From Tetracentron sinense (Eukaryota > Streptophyta > Magnoliopsida > Trochodendrales > Trochodendraceae): 64,000 nt of DNA. Positions 58,291 through 64,000 of this stretch are shown one piece after another; within the stretch, counting starts at the first letter, position 1, and every line of letters starts with the position of its first letter. The stretch lies in assembly GCA_015143295.1 (NCBI GenBank), contig CM026557.1:22849760-22913759 (forward strand), given 5' to 3'. The translations under genes were made by a program, and so were the position numbers. The notes beneath the pieces were generated by a model that saw only the letters and a list, made by a program, of their open reading frames with translations, had not been told where the DNA came from and ran no database searches.

Positions 58291-59260
58291 CGTGTTTTGC
58301 AGAAATTTCAGTAAGGGCTTTTTCATCTTTTGGGCGTTAAACTCTTACCCATAAGGGTTTGCTCGACCCTTTGAGGCCTCACTTACAACATTTGACTGAT
58401 TTTGAGAGATAGAGAGAGAAGAGGAGAAAGCTCTAACCTAGGGTTTGGTATTGAGGAAGAAATCAAAGGGGTGGACCATCCTTGGTCGTCCTCAAACTTG
58501 GATTTGCTTCAAGTTCAAGGCTCAAGCTCGTGTGGGAGCCACTCTCCAAGCTAGGGCAGCCATCTCATGTACGTGTTGAAAGGGGTTTCTTCCCCAACTC
58601 GAGTCTTCCTCAAGCAAGGGTTGTTCCCTACCCTTTTGGAGCTTCAATCAAGTTTCTCACCAAGGATCAAGCCTTGAGCAAGGTTAGTACACCCTACTAA
58701 CTTTTTTCTAGTGTAAATGGTGATTCTATATATTATGCTTTTCCTTCCCTATGCATTGTATTAACTCAACAAATATAAACAAGATAAGGGAAATGGAATG
58801 AATGTGTGGATGGGAGATTGGATGTGGCGATTGGATGCCGAATGTGATATATGATGTGTGGGTTGTGGATTGGAAAATGGAGGATGGGCATAGTACAAAT
58901 AACAAACTTACCATTGTGTGATTGAATGGAAAATATGCATTTAAAAGAAGGAAATAAACTACTAAGGAATAATGTATGAAAGTGTTTGACAAAATACCTA
59001 AACTATGAATAAATGATCTCAATGAAGAATATAGAAATGGGTTTTATGCATGCGTTCTTATAAATGATAAATTGATCAAATGTTATGCAAACTACTTATG
59101 TTACCTATGTTCATATCATGAATTGAATTGTAATGTCATATTTTGGTTATTCCCATTATCATGATTGTCACTATGGACACGTACACGAGCACGCATGATA
59201 GCATGAACCGAGATTTCAAGAGCATGTGCATATAATAAACAACAAGAAAATATTGCATGT

Positions 59261-59608
59261 CAAGGAGGTTGGTAGCCCAGGGAGGATTCGGGTACTAACC
59301 TCTGGCTCACAAGATAACCCTTAAAACACCTATTGTCAAGGAGGTTGGTAGCCCAGGGACATTCGGGTACTAGCCTCTGGCTCACAAGAAAACTAAACAA
59401 GAAGTAAAAATCACCTATTGTCAAGGAGGTTGGTAGCCCAGGGACATTCGGGTACTAACCTCTGGCTCACAAGAAAACCCTGCATTTCATAACAAGGAGG
59501 TTGGTAGCCCAGGGAGATTCGGGTGCTAACCTTTGGCTCACAAGTGCATTGCATATCAAGGAGGTTGGCAGCCCAGGGAGATTCGGGTGCTAGCCTCTGG
59601 CTCACAAG
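59261..59608. repeat. five-copy tandem array with 52-bp core
   Basis: Core CAAGGAGGTTGGTAGCCCAG followed by GGA-ATTCGGGTACTAACC and TCTGGCTCACAAG begins at 59261, 59337, 59422, 59493 and 59557. Copies differ by a few bases and in the spacer. Inside the solo LTR. Confidence 0.92.
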
Positions 59609-61198
59609 TTACAAGATGGAGGTTCACAAGATGATGATCATGCATTCATGCATGCACGCATACATGATTTCTACGAGGCATACCGGGACATGACAGGGGT
59701 TTTCAAGCATGAGTTTTATCGGCGTTTTCGCATTCATGTACGCACGTCAGGATGCTTGTATTGTGTCATGCCCTATACTGTTTCTTTGCGATGTTTCTAT
59801 TACTGCTTGTATAATATTACTATTGTGTGTTTTATTATTGTTATGGTCTGCTAGTAGCTTGTACTCGCTGAGTATTCCATGCTCAGCCGTACTTTCATGT
59901 CGGCAGGTACTGAGGGAGCTCTCGACCCGGAGCCTTGGGTCGATGAAGAGTATATAGAGGAGAGAGAGCCGACTATTCCATTACAGTCTCAGGCGGACCG
60001 AGACCTCGATGCGTGGCCATACCTCGACTACTGTTGAGGGGAGAGTATGAGAGGGTCTTGTGTATTTTGATATTTTGATAGGTGGGCCTGTCCACCTTAG
60101 ACTTAGACATGTCTTGTATTTATGTTAACTTGGAATACTATTTTGGATCATCAGAGGAAATGAAAATTTGTTTACGCTTCCGCATATATGATAGCTTCTG
60201 CGCTCTGATTATCGTTGTTAGTACTGTATTTTTATCTTGTGCATTACAGGATGATTTGATAGGTACGCAGTGTGACACCTAAAATATCCCTAAACTCCTA
60301 GGGGTATTTCGGGGTGTTACAATGAGTGTGGCTGTTTCTTCTCATTACCTATTCCAGTGAAGTATGAATTTCTTTTTGGGCTAATAGTCAGGGAGAAAAC
60401 ATTGTGGATGTATTTTTCCTCAGTTTCTCTTAAGGCCTGACGGGATGGGTGTCTTCGTTCAACACCTCCGCTTTCCCTATTGGACTTGAGATGATTATTA
60501 TTATTATTATGATTATTGCTTAAAGGAGTGTTGCTGTTTGAACACTTATATATTACCTCAAAAGGATAGTACACAATGGAAGCGTATGACCCGCTTTGAT
60601 GATGTAGTTACCAACCGCTTTGGGGGAGGATGATGAGTTGTGGTTTGGAGGGCTTAGATAGAATATGTTAAAAGATGGATATTATGAATACCACTTTTAA
60701 CCTTTGAAGAATATATCCGAAAGCTTTGGTCATAAAATCTTAAAGGAGATATGGTGAAAAACGCCTTTATCTTGATAAAATCCCGTATTTTCTCTCTAAA
60801 GTCAGTTACAAAAACGGTTATGACAGCTGTATAAGTTAGTTATGATTTCTGTTAATCACTATAAATAGAGGTGACCCCCTCTTGTTTAAGAGAGAGATTT
60901 TTCCCCATTTCTAACAAGATTTCCTGGAGAAATCAGATTTTCAACTAGAATTCATAGAGAGAGAAAGTAAAGGATTTTTCAAGAAAATTCATTTTTTATC
61001 ACCATTATTCTTCACTGTTCTTTCTTCTCTCTCTCTGAATCACTTCTTTCTTTCTTCCTCTTCTTCCTTGTGTTGATCTCTGAATAATTTCTTTCAAAAT
61101 AACTCAATTTAGAACGGTCTGGATAACAGATTTAGGCTAAATTGAGGTTGTAGTGAATCCCATTACTTTAAAAATCAAAATCACCCCACTACAGGTTA

Positions 61199-61481
61199 TA
61201 ATTATCAGCTGGTGCAAGAAACAATATAAGATTGTAAACGGTTTGAGATTTGGACTTGAAGCTGCCTTACTGTTTTTCTCATATTAGCCCAAGTAGATGA
61301 ATCCATATTGACCCTTGTTAGCAGACAATGACGTGGCTATATAGCTAACATGCAAACCATCCTATCAAAAGATCGTTTAATGTAAATTTTAATTACATTC
61401 GAGCGAGACACTGAACTGCAAGTGAACAGAAGAAGGCATGCCACGACAATCCGACTCATAAATCATGCAATTGCGGGAGGG
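61199..61481. other. noncoding flank of the Tat element
   Basis: Continuation of sequence downstream of the peroxidase pseudogene (before the Tat insertion, this followed position 45355). No gene seen. Confidence 0.4.
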
Positions 61482-61717
61482 TATTAGAGATAGGTTTAGA
61501 GAATACAGAGTGATGTAATAAAATGAGATGAGATACACTCATATCTAGGTAGATTTGAATTTGAAATAAATTAGTATCAAATCTTAGATTTGTTTAGGAT
61601 TAGATTGATTATGATGTGACATTGTTTCTATCTTGAGACTCATGTAATCTCTATATAATCCTTAAGGAGGAACCATTGTAATCACTCAAGCTATTCAATA
61701 GAATCTCTTTTCTATCA
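61482..61717 (+). repeat. solo-LTR-like copy of the short copia LTR (236 bp)
   Basis: TATTAGAGATAGGTTTAGAG...GTGATGTAATAAAATGAGATG and the tail ACCATTGTAATCACTCAAGC-TATTCAATAGAATCTC...TATCA align with the LTR at 34194-34382. Candidate target duplication not resolved. Confidence 0.5.
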
Positions 61718-62401
61718 AGTTTATCGTGGTTTACTAGGGAGTACAGAGCGAATGAGTTCTTGGGATTCTTTGACTGTAAGTGGTGCAATAGTCGGCTAAA
61801 ACATCATCAATCCAATTAATCAAGCCATTTTTCATAGTAATATGCTTGCCTATTCCAAAAAGAGTCTGGACACACCAGTCAATGAGACATATTTATAGAA
61901 TCATTTTCTTAAATTAAAAAAAAAGAAAAAAAGAAGACTAGGGCAAATACATATTAGTCATCTAGAGATGATCCATGACTATATTTCCCAAGAAATACTG
62001 GCATTAACTGATTTTGTATTATGAGACACTCAGATTTGGGGAGATACAGAGGCTGAGCACTTAGACATCCATAAACATGATACTGCGGACACAAGGCCAC
62101 AAATCAGATGGCTCCTAATTCTCGACGCATCCAGCTGATATAGTGCTTAATTAAGCACCCATATTGTGTTTAGGTCAGTCGAGTACTCAGAGTCAAGACA
62201 CATGATGCTCCCTGTGGACAATGATTGATGTTGGCTGGTAGATTGTATGGTGAAGAGTCTGCTAGCAGTAGCATATCAAATGCTGCTAGGCCTACCGGGA
62301 AAGAATATGCTAAATGTGACCCCACCAATGTTTTAATAAAGACAAATCAAATCAATCAATACACATAATTTTACTTGGTTTACTTATTATGAGCTATATC
62401 C
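61718..62401. other. noncoding
   Basis: No recognised gene or repeat. Confidence 0.35.
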
Positions 62402-62550
62402 TATTAGAGGTAGTTTATAGAATTTAGAGTGGTGTAATAAGGTGAGATGAGATACACTGTATCTTATTTCAAATCTACCCAGATATGAAATAAGACACAG
62501 TGTATCTCATCTTATTACATCACTTTATATTCTCTAAACTATCTCTAATA
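62402..62550. repeat. fold-back of two inverted short-LTR ends (149 bp)
   Basis: The left arm TATTAGAGGTAGTTTATAGA... and right arm ...TCTCTAAACTATCTCTAATA pair over about 70 bases with a short loop around AATCTACCCAGAT. Each arm matches the first ~75 bases of the short LTR at 61482. Thus it is a head-to-head pair of LTR starts rather than a classical MITE. Confidence 0.75.
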
Positions 62551-62789
62551 TATCCTGGAAAGGGTCGGACTAACACGCTTAATTGATCTATATGGTTGGT
62601 TCTGGACTTCGCATGAGATGTATAAGAGTCCACAACTCCTCCATTAGTCAGGCCTTTTGGAGTGATTGCATAGGTTTACTCTTATGGAACCTTTGTGGTA
62701 CCCTTAGGTCTGAATATGTGGTTTGTTACTTGATACCTGTCCAACCAAAAAAATTGATCACTACTCACTATTATTGTCCTATAATTCAT

Positions 62790-62885
62790 CAAAGGGAAGT
62801 ATAGTACCTACATGCTCCATTAGGCGGAATCATATCCTCTTCAAAGGGAAGTAGAGTAACCACATGCTCCATTAGCCGAAATCAT
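62790..62885. repeat. tandem duplication, about 46-bp period
   Basis: AAAGGGAAGTA-AGTA-CCTACATGCTCCATTAGGCGGAATCATATCCTCT-type unit occurs twice in succession with a few differences. Noncoding. Confidence 0.8.
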
Positions 62886-62892
62886 ATCCTCT

Positions 62893-63030
62893 GCGATAAT
62901 TGGTGTGTTCTTTCTTGTGGTCAGACTGTTTAAAGTCCAGTATCTTTTATAAATTGTCAAATCCGTATAAAGACAAGATATCATAATCTTTAAACACCCA
63001 TAGCTACATGGAAGAACACACCAAATATCA
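62893..63030. repeat. inverted-repeat element
   Basis: ATAATTGGTGTGTTCTTTC...GTTTAAAGTCCAGTATCTT at the left is mirrored by AAGATATCATAATCTTTAAAC...GGAAGAACACACCAAATAT at the right. Could be a small MITE; no clear target duplication. Confidence 0.55.
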
Positions 63031-63796
63031 CAGAGGACTTGCTTCCCCATTAGTTGGGTCCTTATAGAGTGGTTGAGTGAGTCAACCCTTATGACACCTT
63101 AGGAGTAACCTTAGGTCTAGCCGTATGTGTGAATTAGGTGTTGTCTTCCGTTAACCAACAAAAAAAAGGTACCATGCAGCATTTTCAATCAATGGAGATG
63201 TGATCAATGCTTGAAACGCTATGGTGGGGGAGAGATTTGATTGAAAAGATAGTTCTTCTGATTATTTTAGTATGAAGATAACAAGAGATAGATGACTCTC
63301 TTATCTTAGATCCAGTAGCCAAACTTACTCCTTTGAAAACTATAAAAGAACATGATAAAGCTTATGAAAGTCATGTTTGAATTTGGTTTTAGATCAATTT
63401 GCATAAGAAAGATACAATGTCGGCGGCATGCTGTACATAGAATATGACTATTAGGGCAGACCGGCCATGGGATGTGCTACCCTACGGGTGTATTCCAATC
63501 TAGCCGGCTTGATGGTTGCTTCATACTTTCAGAGAAGGAAACTTTGCATTTGATTGGCTTGATGATTACCCTTAATGGTAATCAAACGAGTTTACAGCAT
63601 ATTTGGGTGCCACTTGACTTGATTTCGTGGACTTTTAAAAACAGAAACTACAAAAAAAAAAAAAAAAAAACAAACAAATCCCATAAAAATATCCTAGTAT
63701 CATTTGATGAAATCGCTTTATTTTGTTTATTAGCTCCATCAAAATACTAGACACACTAGCTAAAAACATAGAAACCATGGTGTTGAGTCCCTAGAC
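63031..63796. other. noncoding, 3' flank of the right-hand peroxidase
   Basis: Contains an 18-base A run near 63652-63670. Probably includes the 3' untranslated region of the minus-strand peroxidase near 63700-63796. No other gene seen. Confidence 0.4.
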
Positions 63797-64000
63797 TCAG
63801 TTAGTACTCCTGCAATTGGTCCTTATCTGTCCGCTAGTGCCAGTGAGTGGGCTAAGGTTGCTCATCTTGACCATGGCGCTCGTGAAATCGGCCAAGAACG
63901 CTGCAAAATTGGTGCTATACGCGGTAACTTGAGAGTCTGTGGAACCACCATTGAAGAGCTGTTGATCTGAGTGCAGAAGGCCCTTGTTGTTCAACAAGTT
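63797..64000 (-). CDS. class III plant peroxidase, C-terminal part of last exon (partial)
   Basis: Open from the window edge to TGA at 63797: [19 protein letters not shown], then [20 protein letters not shown] and the end [10 protein letters not shown]. These match the C-terminus of secretory peroxidases: the GLL-SDQ motif, the F-DFA/TxAMxKM helix, LTG and the final disulfide cysteine. No stop in the visible part, so it may be functional; the rest lies to the right of the window. It is a paralogue of the pseudogene at 43951-45303, convergently oriented. In live enzymes this region closes the heme fold of an apoplastic oxidoreductase. Confidence 0.93.
   Translation of the reverse strand, partial: NLLNNKGLLHSDQQLFNGGSTDSQVTAYSTNFAAFLADFTSAMVKMSNLSPLTGTSGQIRTNCRSTN

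Larger units (their letters stand above)
57890..60321 (+). mobile_element. solo LTR (2432 bp) nested in the Tat 3' LTR, TSD ATGAG
   Basis: Begins TGTAGCACCCCAGACTTTTC and ends ATTTCGGGGTGTTACA, with perfect ATGAG repeats (57885-57889, 60322-60326). Removing it and one repeat restores the GGGAATGAGTGTGGCTGTTT seen intact in the 5' LTR at 45970, proving insertion after the Tat element. Same family as the LTR at 3807-5986. No internal domain, so it is a recombination product. Confidence 0.95.
57288..61193 (+). repeat. 3' LTR of the Tat element, split by a solo LTR
   Basis: LTR sequence covers 57288-57889 and 60327-61193, about 1470 bp in total. It starts TGTTGATGATGGTTATTG and ends ACCCCACTACA, followed by GGTTA. 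It contains the part deleted from the 5' LTR (60981-61193). TATA box CACTATAAATAGAGG near 60857. Differences from the 5' LTR are few (a few per 100 bases by eye), so insertion is not ancient. Confidence 0.92.
45351..61198 (+). mobile_element. Tat-type Ty3/gypsy element with antisense plant-mobile-domain gene, TSD GGTTA
   Basis: Perfect 5-bp repeats GGTTA (45351-45355, 61194-61198) enclose: 5' LTR (45356-46630, truncated), gag, protease, RT, two RNase H domains, integrase, an opposite-strand multi-exon gene (56580-52743), a polypurine tract, and the 3' LTR (57288-61193), itself split by a solo LTR. Dual RNase H, pol without a chromodomain, and an extra antisense gene between integrase and 3' LTR fit the Tat lineage (Grande and Ogre relatives). 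Inserted 48 bp past the stop codon of the peroxidase pseudogene. All frames carry stops; the element is dead. Confidence 0.93.

Noticed and set aside
62402-62550. Classical Stowaway/Tourist MITE
   Set aside because: No TA or TTA/TAA duplication could be assigned and the arms match the start of a short LTR at 61482, so an LTR-derived fold-back fits better.

Overview
This is a window of nuclear DNA from a flowering plant, almost certainly a eudicot with a repeat-rich genome. Evidence: plant-type retrotransposons with initiator-tRNA-Met primer sites, a CACTA end, a Helitron, several MITE families, class III peroxidase exons with the usual plant intron positions, and an MCTP gene (a plant plasmodesma/ER-tether family). 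I cannot name the species. Most of the 64 kb is nested transposable elements. Only one complete host protein gene is visible.

Layout. 1-5986: minus-strand Ty3/gypsy element whose left end lies outside the window, with a decayed gag-pol, a spliceable gag-pro intron, a PBS and one long LTR. 6350-6887: small Helitron. 7219-10170: intact intronless MCTP gene (minus). 10.4-15.1 kb: noncoding DNA with tandem duplications and MITEs. 15.2-20.7 kb: probable CACTA (En/Spm) relic, itself invaded by two low-complexity TIR elements and two MITEs. 20.7-25.7 kb: AT-rich noncoding DNA, a hAT-like element with a nested MITE, a possible small secreted-peptide gene (minus, 23119-23367), and another MITE. 25.8-43.9 kb: a pile-up of LTRs. 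Three copies of a long LTR family (called family C here) and a solo LTR of the gypsy family of the first element surround or interrupt a broken Ty1/copia element. 43.9-45.3 kb: class III peroxidase pseudogene. 45351-61198: a 15.8-kb Tat-type Ty3/gypsy element with matching GGTTA target duplications. It carries a second RNase H and a multi-exon plant-mobile-domain gene on the opposite strand, and its 3' LTR is split by a 2.4-kb solo LTR with its own ATGAG duplication. 61.2-63.8 kb: short LTR-derived pieces and hairpins. 63797-64000: last exon of a second, uninterrupted peroxidase on the minus strand.

How it fits together. The peroxidase remains at both ends of the last 20 kb suggest a peroxidase cluster pulled apart by retrotransposons. 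Target duplications give an order of events: peroxidase locus, then Tat insertion 48 bp past the old stop codon, then a second gypsy element in the Tat 3' LTR that later collapsed to a solo LTR. Solo LTRs are frequent, so unequal recombination is active here. The most unusual features are the antisense domesticated-type gene inside the Tat element, the LTRs in which one conserved block is followed by different palindromic word arrays, and two fold-back structures built from LTR ends (a 426-bp-arm inverted duplication at 38538-39418 and a 149-bp hairpin at 62402-62550).
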